Shown here one piece after another: positions 45,101-54,953 of a DNA stretch of 64,000 nt; positions within the stretch are counted from its first letter, which is position 1; the number at the start of each line of letters is the position of its first letter. The notes below the pieces were generated by a model. It made no database searches. It was given only the letters and a program-made list of their open reading frames with translations, and had not been told where the DNA came from. A program made the translations under genes and the position numbers. Source of the stretch: Rhynchopus euleeides (taxonomy: Eukaryota; Euglenozoa; Diplonemea; Diplonemida; Diplonemidae); assembly GCA_963210315.1 (NCBI GenBank), contig OY723284.1:1860001-1924000 (forward strand), written 5' to 3'.

Positions 45101-46200
45101 CTGATCGGGCATCCGGCAGGGTGCAAATGGGTCGGAACGGGTCATCCTGTGCCTGGATTACCTGGGGGCTGCTCAGGAAAGTTGGGGGCTGCTCAGCGGA
45201 TTCTATTGGTCTCCGGCATGCTGATCGGGTATCCGGCAGGGTGCAAAAGGGTCGGAACGGGTCATCCTGTGCCTGGATTACCTGGGGGCTGCTCAGGAAA
45301 GTCGGGGGCTGCTCAGCGGATTCTATTGGTCTCCGGCATGCTGATCGGGTATCCGGCAGGGTGCAAATGGGTCGGAACGGGTCATCCTGTGCCTGGAGTA
45401 CCTGGGGGCTGCTCAGGAAAGTTGGGGGCTGCTCAGCGGATTCTATTGGTCTCCGGCATGCTGATCGGGTATCCGGCAGGGTGGACACGGGTCGGAACGG
45501 GTCATCCTGTGCCTGGATTACCTGGGGGCTGCTCAGGAAAGTCGGGGGCTGCTCAGCGGATTCTATTGGTCTCCGGCATGCTGATGGGGCATCCGGCAGG
45601 GTGCAAATGGGTCGGAACGGGTCACCCTGTGCCTGGAGTACCTGGGGGCTGCTCAGGAAAGTCGGGGGCTGCTCAGCGGATTCTATTGGTCTCCGGCATG
45701 CTGATCGGGTATCCGGCAGGGTGCAAATGGGTCGGAACGGGTCATCCTGTGCCTGGAGTACCTGGGGGCTGCTCAGGAAAGTTGGGGGCTGCTCAGCGGA
45801 TTCTATTGGTCTCCGGCATGCTGATCGGGTATCCGGCAGGGTGGACACGGGTCGGAACGGGTCATCCTGTGCCTGGATTACCTGGGGGCTGCTCAGGAAA
45901 GTCGGGGGCTGCTCAGCGGATTCTATTGGTCTCCGGCATGCTGATGGGGCATCCGGCAGGGTGCAAATGGGTCGGAACGGGTCACCCTGTGCCTGGAGTA
46001 CCTGGGGGCTGCTCAGGAAAGTCGGGGGCTGCTCAGCGGATTCTATTGGTCTCCGGCATGCTGATCGGGTATCCGGCAGGGTGCAAATGGGTCGGAACGG
46101 GTCATCCTGTGCCTGGATTACCTGGGGGCTGCTCAGGAAAGTCGGGGGCTGCTCAGCGGATTCCTATGGTCGGTTACTGTATCTGGCAGGGTGGAGACGG
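42121..46200. repeat. 120-bp minisatellite, 34 copies, inside the transposon
   Basis: The units include GGTCGGAACGGGTCATCCTG, two near-copies of GGGGGCTGCTCAG, and TTCTATTGGTCTCCGGCATG. Variation sits at a few sites (GTGCAAATG/GTGGACACG/GTGCAAAAG, GATTACC/GAATACC/GAGTACC, AGTCGGG/AGTTGGG, GATCGGGTAT/GATCGGGCAT/GATGGGGCAT), and combinations recur as three- to four-unit higher-order blocks (for example 43921 and 44401; 45481 and 45841). The first unit (GGTCAGAATGGGTCG) and the last (GGTCTGAATGGGTCG) are the most diverged, as expected of arrays homogenised by unequal exchange. At 40 codons per unit, several frames are open at once, so I do not call a protein. Confidence 0.97.
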
Positions 46201-46364
46201 GTCTGAATGGGTCGTTCTGTTGTTGGAGCGTGGAGTCGATCAGCACTGCACACACCCCCCTCCCCATTCAGTAATTTACTACCCCGGGTTGTGCACCCGA
46301 ATCGCGAGAGAGTGGCTTCCACTCAGCCACTATTTTTTATGACTGTTTTGCCGGAAACTTTTGC

Positions 46365-46484
46365 GTCAGTGGGGGTCTTCGCTGGTCGTCATTCTTCGAG
46401 AATCTTCGTCAGTTTTCAGCCATTTCAACAGCAAGTGCACTAAAATGCACTGACGATCACCCCGTAGCGAAGACCCCCATTGTC
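46365..46484. mobile_element. ~120-bp hairpin MITE (GGGGGTCTTCGCT ends)
   Basis: GTCAGTGGGGGTCTTCGCT at 46365-46383 is mirrored by AGCGAAGACCCCCATTGTC at 46466-46484, with two mismatches. The core GGGGG(C/T)C(C/T)TCGCT is shared with the hairpin at 16470-16578, so the two appear to be one family at different positions in the two giant elements. Confidence 0.7.
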
Positions 46485-46576
46485 AGCTGTTTATTTTGCG
46501 CTCGCACCCCCAGTCGCTGACAAGGCACCCCTGTTCAGTCAACTTTTGATCGGCGCACTGATAGCTTTTGTCACCA

Positions 46577-46632
46577 GCACCCCCCTCCTTCTGTCAGGAG
46601 TCAGGGTTTGAACCCCTTCTGGCGATGCCAGA
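46577..46632 (+). promoter_or_regulatory. candidate splice acceptors of the transposase gene
   Basis: CCCCCCTCCTTCTGTCAG ends at 46597, and a second site GATGCCAG ends at 46632. With the first, an out-of-frame ATG at 46625 would precede the main ATG. With the second, the leader is 11 nt and the first ATG is 46644, matching the 11-nt leaders at 3008 and 7922. The second is therefore favoured. Confidence 0.35.
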
Positions 46633-46643
46633 TTGGTCACAAG

Positions 46644-49600
46644 ATGGATTCCTGTCGCTTCTGCAGGAGGCCGTATGCGAACCTGCTGCGGCACGAGAGG
46701 AAGTGCGGAAGGAGACCTGCAGCGCAGCGGCTCCCTGTTGAGGTCCTCGTGTCGCGGTTCTTGGATGGCCAGAGTGACGGATTTTGCGGCTGGACGTTTG
46801 ACTTCCTCGTGGGAGCAGTCGAGCAGCACCTCGAGGAGTCGGAGGGGTTGGGACCCAACATGGACCAACGCATCCTGACGTGTGTGGGGTCATCGGAGCG
46901 CTGGATGCTGTGCAAGCGTGCTGGCGGAGCGCTCAGGAAGGGTGTTGCGCACTACTGCCTGTGTCGTCGAGGTCCTGCGATCGTGGCTGATTGCCCACCC
47001 TGCTGCAGCTCTGATCATGAGTCTGATGTTGACGACTGTGTGCCTTCTGCCGTTCCTTCCCTCTCTCTGCCACCCGATGTGGTGATGGCCGACGCTCCTC
47101 TCCGTGATGTGGCGATGGACGACCCTCGCGCACCCGCCTCTCGAGGTCCGCCCGATTCCCTCTCCTCCGAAGAGACAGTCCGGCAGTTGACTGCTTCGTC
47201 CCCGGGCCGCTTCGCACCTCCTGCGGCTGATGGCAGTGATTGCTCCGAGGAGGGGGAGGAGGACATGTGCCCCACACCGCAGGCTCAGTTGACGTCTAGC
47301 CTCACCACCTCGGCAACAGCACCTCCTCCGGCTCCGACGGTTGCTGTGACAGAGGATGTCCATGATGGGGACGTGTCGATGGAGGGCGGCCCTCCGGATG
47401 CGGCTGAGCTGCGCCGCATGGGTGATTTGCTGGATGCGATCGCTGTCGATGCGGGCGACGACGTGTCGGACGCCCCTACACCGGCGACCCTCGCGGAGCG
47501 GTCCGAGTCGATGGATGACGGCCCCGCCGTGCCCGCAGGCGAGGAGCTGTCACAGCAGAGCGTGCAGCTGGATTGTGCTCCTTGCGATCCTGCTGCTCCG
47601 ACGACACTGTCAGGTGCCGTCGAGATTTTCATCCGCCGTGTTCTGTCTGGGGATGTGAGCGGGTGCATGCGCACCCATGATCAACTTCGGGAGGCGATTT
47701 GCGGAGTTGCAGGGGTGCCCTTGGAGGCTGGGCTGAGGATGATCTCCCGAGGAGGGGTGAATTCTGCTGCCAAGGAGAAGCTGTGCGGGAACCACAGCTT
47801 GCTTGGTCAGGGTGCTGTTGTTGTGCGGTCCCACCGCTCAGAGTCGACAGGGCGTGTTGCCCGATTCTGCTTCGGTGAGTGTGTGTCTGAGGGTAAGTGC
47901 AACACAGCCATGGAAGTGGACGATGTCTCTGCGTCGAGCACACCCGGGCCTGTCACGCCGTCTGGTGCATCGCGCCCTGCCTCCACTCCCTCCACCCGTG
48001 CGACCCCCGCCACTGCTGCGTCGTCGAAGGATCGTCGTGGCCGACCGGCCTATGAAGCGGCTCAGTGGCGGAGGGTCACGAAGCGGCTGGACCAGGCCAA
48101 GCGGTGGGCGATGGCGAAGGTGTACGTCCTTGAGCGGAGGAACCGCATCCTCACCGAGGAGGTTTTGAGTCTGCGGGAACGCGTCTCCCCCGAGACCTAC
48201 TACGCGACCGGCCTGCACCACCGGGGTACCACGCACGCATACCCGCTGAAGATCCGGCGGCTCGTGCACCGCCTGCGTTGGGAGGGCCTGGGTCTGAAAG
48301 CGGTGCACCGGCTCATCGGGGACGTCTTCGCTATCCTGTTTGGGCTGCCCCGCGAGAAGCTGCCCATTCCCTCGGCTCGGACGATTGGGCGCCTCGACTG
48401 GGTGGCCGGCCGGGTGTCTGTCGAGGCCTTCTTTGAGTACCTGAAGGATAAGGCGAGGGACTCGCAGCTGGGGGACAAGCCCACCGTGGCCATTGGGTGC
48501 GACACCTCCGCCAGGATTGGGGGTCGCATGCACGACACGCATGTGGCTTACGGGTACGTGGGCGGGAAAGAGGTGAGCGCCACCGTCACGACGCGGATAG
48601 TTCCGTCTACGCGAGCAAAGCTGCTCTCGGAGAATCTGACGGAGACGATCCGGAAGATCGAGGAACAGGATGTGGGTGTGGAGCAGATGGTGATGGTGGA
48701 CCACTGTGCGACCGCCAACAAGATGGCGAAGGACGCCAACCGGGGTGTGTTGCAATGCTGCACGCACAAGCTTGGAAGGTCCTTGCAGGCTGCGCAGTCG
48801 GTTGCCTGTGCGTGGGCGTCGCACTCTACGACAGGCGAGGGCAAATCGAGTGCGACTGACCTGTTGCTGGGGATCGTGGCCACTCTCGATGTGGAGAACG
48901 GGATTGATTCCTCCGGAACGACCGCGCTGAACAATGTGTTGGCCGTGCACGGGACGATCCCAAAGGGCTTCGCTTTCAAGCGGGTCACCGGGTCAAAGTT
49001 CTCGGTGCACGTGGAGAACGCTTCGCGCTTCCTGCAGTGGTCGAAGGTGCTGCAGGACATGCGTGAGAGCTTCTCGACGTCATTGTCGCGGATGCTGCAG
49101 AGGACTCAAGAGCTCGATATCCAGCTCTACCTCCTCACCTCTTACCTACTCTGGCAGGTCTACGTGACGGCGCAGTCAGCGGTGAAGCGGGGGAGCCCGA
49201 CGTATGACAAGGGCTGGGAGATCCTGCAGCGGCTTGACGACCAGCTTGGCAGCATGCTGGATGAGAAGACGGCGGAGAAAGAGGTGTTCGACATCCTCAC
49301 GGACACGGTGATCGGGAAGACGGCCGACGACGTCCCGAACGACGTTCTGCTGGGGGAAGCTGCTGCTCGCGTCGCCGCGAAGGCAATTTTTTTGGAGCAC
49401 ACGGCTGACGCCATGGTTGCGTGGCACGCCGCCGGGAGCACCCTGCGTACGAAGCTGAAGGAGTTCATGCAGAAGGATGCGGCTGCTGTGGAGGAGCTGG
49501 GGATAGAAGGCCTGCGGAGGTATCCGGCTACTTCTGACCGGGTGGAGAACCAGCACGGCAACTCCTCTTTCCTCTACAAGAGGCTTGCCATGGTCCACCC

Positions 49601-52600
49601 CGAGCGCCTGGCGTCCCTCGCAATGGCCAAGGCAAACAACTGGGTTGTGTGCCAGGCGCCGATGGAGGAGTACGCGGTGTACATGGAGAGGGCAGTGCTG
49701 GCTGTGAGGCAGGAGACCCGCCGCAGCATGAGGGAGATCGCGGAGGAAGAGCTGCGGGAGAAGTATGGCACAAAGATGCTGCGGGGGCTGCTGAAGTGTG
49801 ACCTGCTCCGCCTCGCGCTGTTGCTGGGCATTCCGGAAGCCGATCGGAATGTGAAGGCCGATGATCTGCGAGTCGTGGTTGGTGACCGCGTGCTGAAGCT
49901 CGCAGAGCCCTGCCGTGGCAGGAACAACCGGGGGGACGCGGCTGACGCCACCTCCAACCTCAGGGAAAAGCTGTGGACGTCTGTGAAGGGCATCCTGGCT
50001 GCCCTGAACGACGCGGGGGTGAAGCATGTGCAGGCGTTTGTGAGCTCCCCTGCATTCCCCATTCTGCTGAAGCTTCCTGGGGCGCTCCCAGAGAAGCAGG
50101 AGGATGATGCTGATGATGTGACTGCGGATGGCGATGATGGCGACGGTCGCGAGGATGATGACGACGACAATGGCGAGGAGGAGGACGTTGGTGACGACGA
50201 CGACGATCCTGATGATAGCGATGATGATGATGATGATGATGGCGATCGCATGGATGCTGCTGGTGATGACAAGTTGTGTCCGGCGCAGAAGCTGCTAGGG
50301 TGGGATAAGCTGTCCTCGTTGGAGTGCCCACGGGTGGGCCCCGACGCCACCTGTGACGACGAGTCTGACTCCTCCGACGAGGATGCCCCATTTCCTGCTG
50401 ACCACCAGGTGCCGAAGCGTGTCTCCGCCCTCCTTTGGACAGATGAGGTGGTGAAAAGGCTGAGTTGTGCTGCCGGGAGTGCAAGTTTAGGTGACCTCTC
50501 TCGTGAAGACGCCAACGTCCTCATCCAGAAGACCTTGGGCAGGATGAAGGTGGAGACCCTGCGGGGTATCCGGAACGCCGTTGCGACCTCAAAGAGTTTG
50601 GGGAAGCGCGAAGTGATGAGGGATATCCTGCTGCTCGCAGGTGCGCACAAGTCCTCCGACCTCGAGGGGAATTTTCCGTCCCGTGACAAGGTGCTGCGAG
50701 TGGCCCTCAGCAAGGCGAGCCTCCCGCGGGGCCAGGCGACCTCCGGCTCCCCGAAGGGTTTCCCTCAGGCAATCCCCATCCCCGCGGCAGTGAAGGAAGA
50801 GCACCGTGCCTCTCTGTGGAGGCTCTTCTGCATGTCCCGCGACGATGCGGAGGACCGCGAGAGGATCGGTGCTGAAGTGCTGGGGACGGGGCCATTGCAG
50901 CCTCGATCTGCAACCGCCGCCGAGACGGGTGCCCCGGTGGTGCAGACAGAAACTGCGACTACTCCAACTCCAGCTCCAACTGCAACTGCAACTCCAGCTC
51001 CAACTGCAACTCAAGCTCCAACTGCAACTGCAACTCCGACTCCGACTCCTCCCACTCCAGCCCCTCCAGTGCTGTTTTCTGCCGAGGACCACGTCGCGGG
51101 GCTGGGCTTTCCGAAGTTCTCCTTCTCCGATGCGGGTGCGAATTGGCAGAGTGGGTGCCCTTCGTCGGCCTACATCGTGTTGCAGAAGCTTCTCACGGAA
51201 CTGGGTGTCGAGAACCCCCTCCAAGCGGTCACGTGGCAGGATGCTCAGCATGAGCAGGCGAGGGTCGAGAAGGGTGGCGGTTGGGCTGTGTGCTCCAACG
51301 GGAGATTTAGCCCCGAGGTGGTGGGCACTCTACTCGAGAGAGCGACGGGTGGCAAGTGGTATCTTGCGGAACCGGGGGACGCTTTTGTGAGGTCGCGATT
51401 TGCTGTTGTGCAAGCATTTGCGTCTCGTGAGTTGGTGCATGATCGCGACTGTTGGTGGCTTCTCGCGACGAAGCAGCCACCTTCTGCAGGCATTGTCCGA
51501 TGTCTGGTCGGGAACCACCCGAAATACGAGGTGTGGGGACCACATGGGCCAACCAAACCCTTTAAAAAATTGGTGGCCCCTCTCGAGTCTGTGTGGACGG
51601 CGACAGCGTGCATTCGCTGGTGCGTGCGTGCGAGTACCGACAGTGTGACGGCAGACACCTCACACTGTGGTTACAGCGAGCACTGGGAGAAGGCCAAGGC
51701 CGCCGACGAGGCGGAGATCGATGCCCTGCGCGCCCGGGATGATAGGGCTAAAGACCCTCAGAAAGCGGACCGTGCGAAGTATCGACAGGTGGCGGAGGAC
51801 TTCGGGTGGGAGGTGGCGGAACTCCGTTTGAGGGACGTTTTCCCTCCAGATCTTCACCTGACTTCCGGGGTCGGTCGGGTGAAGAGGGAGCTTACTTGTT
51901 TGCGTAGGTTCAACCACGAAACTGGGTTGGCGGAGGACGGTGAGGACTGCGCCCTCACGGGGGAGAGCGGGTGGGCTGTGGCGAACTGGGTCGTGCAGCA
52001 CTGTTGGTTCTTCCCCACCAAAGTGCTGGCGAAAATGAAGGCACTGGACCCACGCAGGGTTCCGCCGGGCGTGGCACTGCAGCTGGGGGAGCGTACGGAG
52101 CCGGAGTGGCCCCGCATCACGTGGGAGCAGATGCAGCTGTGCCAACACCAGGGTCCGCTGAGGGAGTCGAATGGCTTCCGGGGAGTCCGGCTTTCGTGGA
52201 AGGGGGATTTCTGCATCTCCGCCGTGATCCTCGCTGTCGAGACGGAAGTGAGGGCGTTCCCGCCGCATACCCCGCCCGGCTCCCTCAAATGCACCGACCA
52301 GGGACAGTGGCACACCGTGCGTGTCAAGCTGTATCCGCCTGGACCAGGGGACAGGAGCGATGTCGCGCGTGTGCCCGAGGGAGCCTGGGATTCCGAGGTC
52401 GCGGCGATGTTATTTGCCCCCCCCGACGACACCGCCTCGGGGCGGAACAGAGGCTTGTGGCGAGTGGCTCTGCGGGTGGAGCGTGAGTCGGACAGGTGTG
52501 TGGTGAAGTGCACCGACCACCCTGAGGAGTCGCACGAATCCCTAGAGGCTGCGGTGCAGCATTTTCTGGCGCAGGGGGAATTCGAGCTGTATGCCGTCCG

Positions 52601-54953
52601 TAGCGCCGAACGTGCGATGGCCAGCGTTCCGTGTATGCGGAGCCTGCGGGTGAGCCGGATGGTGAAGGCGAGGAAGAGCCTGACGGAGGAGGAGATGAAG
52701 CTCCCAGCGCAGCTGTGGAGGGCACGCTGCCTGGCGTACGTGGAGGGGAAGATGGCGGAGGAGTTTGGCCGCATCCGGGAAGCTGCAAATCGCCTGATCT
52801 ACCGAGAGGTTCCCAAGTCGCTGTTTTCAGCGGCGCCGGGTACGGTAGAAAGACAGAACCTGCTGAGCGTCGACTGGCTGCGGAAACGGCGCCCCCACTC
52901 CGTGACCTACCTCGGGGATATGCTCTCGGCGGTGGCGGACCTGGCGGTGAGGTGCCTGGAGGAGGAGGTGCGCGCCACGCTGACGAAGGATGTGCTGGGG
53001 AAGCTTAAAATAATCTTCCCCGGTCAGGAGCCTCTGAGGCCCTTCTCGGAGATGGGTCTGGTGGAGGTGCATCACTTGTGGGAGGAGGTGGTGAACGGGA
53101 AGTGGCAGATGGACCGGTGCGTGGCTGAGCTGAGGCAGCAGCTCAGTGAGGTTGAGCTCAGGTGCGGACGGCGGTCAGCGCAGGCGGATGCGGTCGCGAC
53201 GCCGGTGTCTGCTGCACCCTCGGTGCCATGCTGCAAGGTGTGTGGGGAGACCTGCACGAAGAAGGGGACCCCCTTTGTGAGTTTGGCTTCGCATGCCGCT
53301 TCGGCGCACGGCCTCACCTGGGAGGAGTACTGTGCGCATCCGGGTTCCTGCGTGTCGACGGAGGGCAAGCGGAAGCGCAGCAGCAGCACCACCAGGAGCA
53401 CGCCTGTGCCGGAGGATGACCCTGGCTCATTGGATTCGGTGACGGAGCGTGATTCGGCGGCGGAGTATGACTTGGAGAGGGAGCTCGGTGGCAGCGATTT
53501 TCCTGGACATTGCGCAGATGACGACGGTGCGCCGCTCCCTCCAGGGCACCCCTCCCACTCCAGCACCGGCAGCCCGCGGAAGCGCCCGAGGGTGACCCCT
53601 GTGACATCGCTTGCCTCTCGCAAACCCGCATCTCCTCCGCATACCCCCTTCCGCATGGTTGCAGCCTGGTGGTCCTTCCCGCGGACGGCTGACGGTCAGG
53701 GAGCAAACACATGCTTCATGGCAGCCTGCCTGCAGCTGCTCCGCCCCTGCATCGACGTCATCAGGTCCGAACCGAAGTGCACCGCCTGCGAGACGACGAT
53801 GTACCCCCTGCTCTCCTTCCTGAAGAACATGTGCCGTGGGAAGGGATCGGAACAGAACCTCGATGGCCTCCGACAGCTCTCCCGGGAGTCCGGGAGAGCT
53901 GTCTTCGAGGAGATGGAAAGGGATGTGGGCGAGGCCCACAGCCTCCTGAAGCGGAAGCAGCAGTGCCTTGCGCATTTCCTGGGAGAGTTGCTGCAGATCC
54001 TGTCCGCCGAGTGGTGGGAATGGAGACGGTGCGGCCCACAGAACCGGCGCCCCGTGTGCACCCTCCCCATCCACTTTACCGACGTGCAGGGTAAATGCGG
54101 GACGTGCGGCAACCCCACCAGCGCCAACCAGCACCAGGGGTGGTACGTGAAGGGGAGCCCTGAGAGGTTCCAGACCCTGCAGGTGCTTGTGGATTCTGCG
54201 ATGCGATGCGAGACGAGCACCGCATTCACATGTGCGGACAAGAGCTGCCTGGGGAGATGCAGCACCACGACGACCACGATGTTTGTCGGGGGAACGCTGC
54301 TGCTGTGGGTGACGCGGCTGACTGACAAGGGCGGTGGCCACACCTTCCTGTCGTCACAATGCGATGTGCCGCTGCAGCTCGAAATCGCCGACATCTTCGG
54401 GTCGGTCAGGAGGGCGACCTTCACCCTTGGTGCCTGCGCGGTGCACTCCGGGGGGGTGAGTGGCGGGCACTACACCTGCTACTCCTACAGTCCTGCGGCG
54501 AAGGCCATGTTTCTGCACGACGACGCGTACACGAAGCAGGTGGACATCGCGGAGTCCCTCGAAGTGATGCGGACACACGGCGTCATGTTCCGGTACGACC
54601 GGACACCGGACAGCTGCACCGAGGAGTTCCGCATCTCGTGGGTGGGGCTGCTTGATTTGCTGCGGGCTGACGATGAGGAATCCCACCGCAACGTGCAGAG
54701 GCTGTTCCCCCCTGAACAGCGCCAGCAGCAGGAGGAGGAGGAGAGGCGGCAGCGGGAGCTAAAGAGGCAGAAGGAGGAGCAGGAGCGGCTACGCCGCCAG
54801 GGCAAGCATGGTGGTAAGGGTAGCAAGGGTGGCAAGGGCGGTAAGGGTGGCAAGGGTGGCAAGGGCGGCAAGGGCGGGAAGAAAGGTGGGAAGGGTGGCA
54901 AGAAGGGTGGTAAGGGTGGTAAGGGCGGGAAGAAGGGGCAGCAGTCGTCGTGA
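46644..54953 (+). CDS. giant hAT-like DDE transposase fused to a ubiquitin-specific protease domain
   Basis: One uninterrupted frame of about 2769 codons from the ATG at 46644. Domains in order: a C2HC zinc finger (C4, C7, H17, C21); an acidic/Pro-rich disordered region (about 110-450); a basic helical region (about 465-530); a DDE core with D620 (GCDTSARIGG), D686 (VMVDHCATANK), CxxH at 705-708 and E968 (PATSDRVENQHG). The spacings of 66, 19 and 282 residues resemble hAT transposases such as Hermes. Next come an Asp/Glu stretch (about 1152-1203), a Thr/Pro/Ala linker (about 1434-1474), a large unassigned region, a zinc finger near 2196, and a USP peptidase at about 2345-2650 with C2357 (ANTCFMAACLQLL), zinc-binding CxxC at 2485/2488 and Cys at 2530-2539, H2609 (SGGHYTCYSY) and D2626/D2627. 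A charged coil and a Gly/Lys tail end it. Transposition plus deubiquitination of host or self is inferred. Confidence 0.9.
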   Translation: MDSCRFCRRPYANLLRHERKCGRRPAAQRLPVEVLVSRFLDGQSDGFCGWTFDFLVGAVEQHLEESEGLGPNMDQRILTCVGSSERWMLCKRAGGALRKGVAHYCLCRRGPAIVADCPPCCSSDHESDVDDCVPSAVPSLSLPPDVVMADAPLRDVAMDDPRAPASRGPPDSLSSEETVRQLTASSPGRFAPPAADGSDCSEEGEEDMCPTPQAQLTSSLTTSATAPPPAPTVAVTEDVHDGDVSMEGGPPDAAELRRMGDLLDAIAVDAGDDVSDAPTPATLAERSESMDDGPAVPAGEELSQQSVQLDCAPCDPAAPTTLSGAVEIFIRRVLSGDVSGCMRTHDQLREAICGVAGVPLEAGLRMISRGGVNSAAKEKLCGNHSLLGQGAVVVRSHRSESTGRVARFCFGECVSEGKCNTAMEVDDVSASSTPGPVTPSGASRPASTPSTRATPATAASSKDRRGRPAYEAAQWRRVTKRLDQAKRWAMAKVYVLERRNRILTEEVLSLRERVSPETYYATGLHHRGTTHAYPLKIRRLVHRLRWEGLGLKAVHRLIGDVFAILFGLPREKLPIPSARTIGRLDWVAGRVSVEAFFEYLKDKARDSQLGDKPTVAIGCDTSARIGGRMHDTHVAYGYVGGKEVSATVTTRIVPSTRAKLLSENLTETIRKIEEQDVGVEQMVMVDHCATANKMAKDANRGVLQCCTHKLGRSLQAAQSVACAWASHSTTGEGKSSATDLLLGIVATLDVENGIDSSGTTALNNVLAVHGTIPKGFAFKRVTGSKFSVHVENASRFLQWSKVLQDMRESFSTSLSRMLQRTQELDIQLYLLTSYLLWQVYVTAQSAVKRGSPTYDKGWEILQRLDDQLGSMLDEKTAEKEVFDILTDTVIGKTADDVPNDVLLGEAAARVAAKAIFLEHTADAMVAWHAAGSTLRTKLKEFMQKDAAAVEELGIEGLRRYPATSDRVENQHGNSSFLYKRLAMVHPERLASLAMAKANNWVVCQAPMEEYAVYMERAVLAVRQETRRSMREIAEEELREKYGTKMLRGLLKCDLLRLALLLGIPEADRNVKADDLRVVVGDRVLKLAEPCRGRNNRGDAADATSNLREKLWTSVKGILAALNDAGVKHVQAFVSSPAFPILLKLPGALPEKQEDDADDVTADGDDGDGREDDDDDNGEEEDVGDDDDDPDDSDDDDDDDGDRMDAAGDDKLCPAQKLLGWDKLSSLECPRVGPDATCDDESDSSDEDAPFPADHQVPKRVSALLWTDEVVKRLSCAAGSASLGDLSREDANVLIQKTLGRMKVETLRGIRNAVATSKSLGKREVMRDILLLAGAHKSSDLEGNFPSRDKVLRVALSKASLPRGQATSGSPKGFPQAIPIPAAVKEEHRASLWRLFCMSRDDAEDRERIGAEVLGTGPLQPRSATAAETGAPVVQTETATTPTPAPTATATPAPTATQAPTATATPTPTPPTPAPPVLFSAEDHVAGLGFPKFSFSDAGANWQSGCPSSAYIVLQKLLTELGVENPLQAVTWQDAQHEQARVEKGGGWAVCSNGRFSPEVVGTLLERATGGKWYLAEPGDAFVRSRFAVVQAFASRELVHDRDCWWLLATKQPPSAGIVRCLVGNHPKYEVWGPHGPTKPFKKLVAPLESVWTATACIRWCVRASTDSVTADTSHCGYSEHWEKAKAADEAEIDALRARDDRAKDPQKADRAKYRQVAEDFGWEVAELRLRDVFPPDLHLTSGVGRVKRELTCLRRFNHETGLAEDGEDCALTGESGWAVANWVVQHCWFFPTKVLAKMKALDPRRVPPGVALQLGERTEPEWPRITWEQMQLCQHQGPLRESNGFRGVRLSWKGDFCISAVILAVETEVRAFPPHTPPGSLKCTDQGQWHTVRVKLYPPGPGDRSDVARVPEGAWDSEVAAMLFAPPDDTASGRNRGLWRVALRVERESDRCVVKCTDHPEESHESLEAAVQHFLAQGEFELYAVRSAERAMASVPCMRSLRVSRMVKARKSLTEEEMKLPAQLWRARCLAYVEGKMAEEFGRIREAANRLIYREVPKSLFSAAPGTVERQNLLSVDWLRKRRPHSVTYLGDMLSAVADLAVRCLEEEVRATLTKDVLGKLKIIFPGQEPLRPFSEMGLVEVHHLWEEVVNGKWQMDRCVAELRQQLSEVELRCGRRSAQADAVATPVSAAPSVPCCKVCGETCTKKGTPFVSLASHAASAHGLTWEEYCAHPGSCVSTEGKRKRSSSTTRSTPVPEDDPGSLDSVTERDSAAEYDLERELGGSDFPGHCADDDGAPLPPGHPSHSSTGSPRKRPRVTPVTSLASRKPASPPHTPFRMVAAWWSFPRTADGQGANTCFMAACLQLLRPCIDVIRSEPKCTACETTMYPLLSFLKNMCRGKGSEQNLDGLRQLSRESGRAVFEEMERDVGEAHSLLKRKQQCLAHFLGELLQILSAEWWEWRRCGPQNRRPVCTLPIHFTDVQGKCGTCGNPTSANQHQGWYVKGSPERFQTLQVLVDSAMRCETSTAFTCADKSCLGRCSTTTTTMFVGGTLLLWVTRLTDKGGGHTFLSSQCDVPLQLEIADIFGSVRRATFTLGACAVHSGGVSGGHYTCYSYSPAAKAMFLHDDAYTKQVDIAESLEVMRTHGVMFRYDRTPDSCTEEFRISWVGLLDLLRADDEESHRNVQRLFPPEQRQQQEEEERRQRELKRQKEEQERLRRQGKHGGKGSKGGKGGKGGKGGKGGKGGKKGGKGGKKGGKGGKGGKKGQQSS

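Larger units (their letters stand above)
46201..46643. other. leader region between array and transposase gene
   Basis: Non-coding apart from the hairpin element at 46365-46484. It should contain the promoter and mRNA 5' end of the transposase gene. AG dinucleotides after pyrimidine tracts occur at 46596-46597 and, closer, at 46631-46632. Confidence 0.5.

Noticed and set aside
41951-46342. A 1463-codon + frame through the 120-bp array, plus rival frames of 1361 (+) and 1238 (-) codons
   Set aside because: 120 is divisible by three and three frames are open over the same stretch; variation between units is not biased to synonymous sites of any frame that I can see.
46608-46643. TTG start 12 codons upstream for the transposase
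   Set aside because: Non-ATG; the ATG at 46644 sits directly before the zinc-finger Cys and 11 nt after an AG like other genes here.
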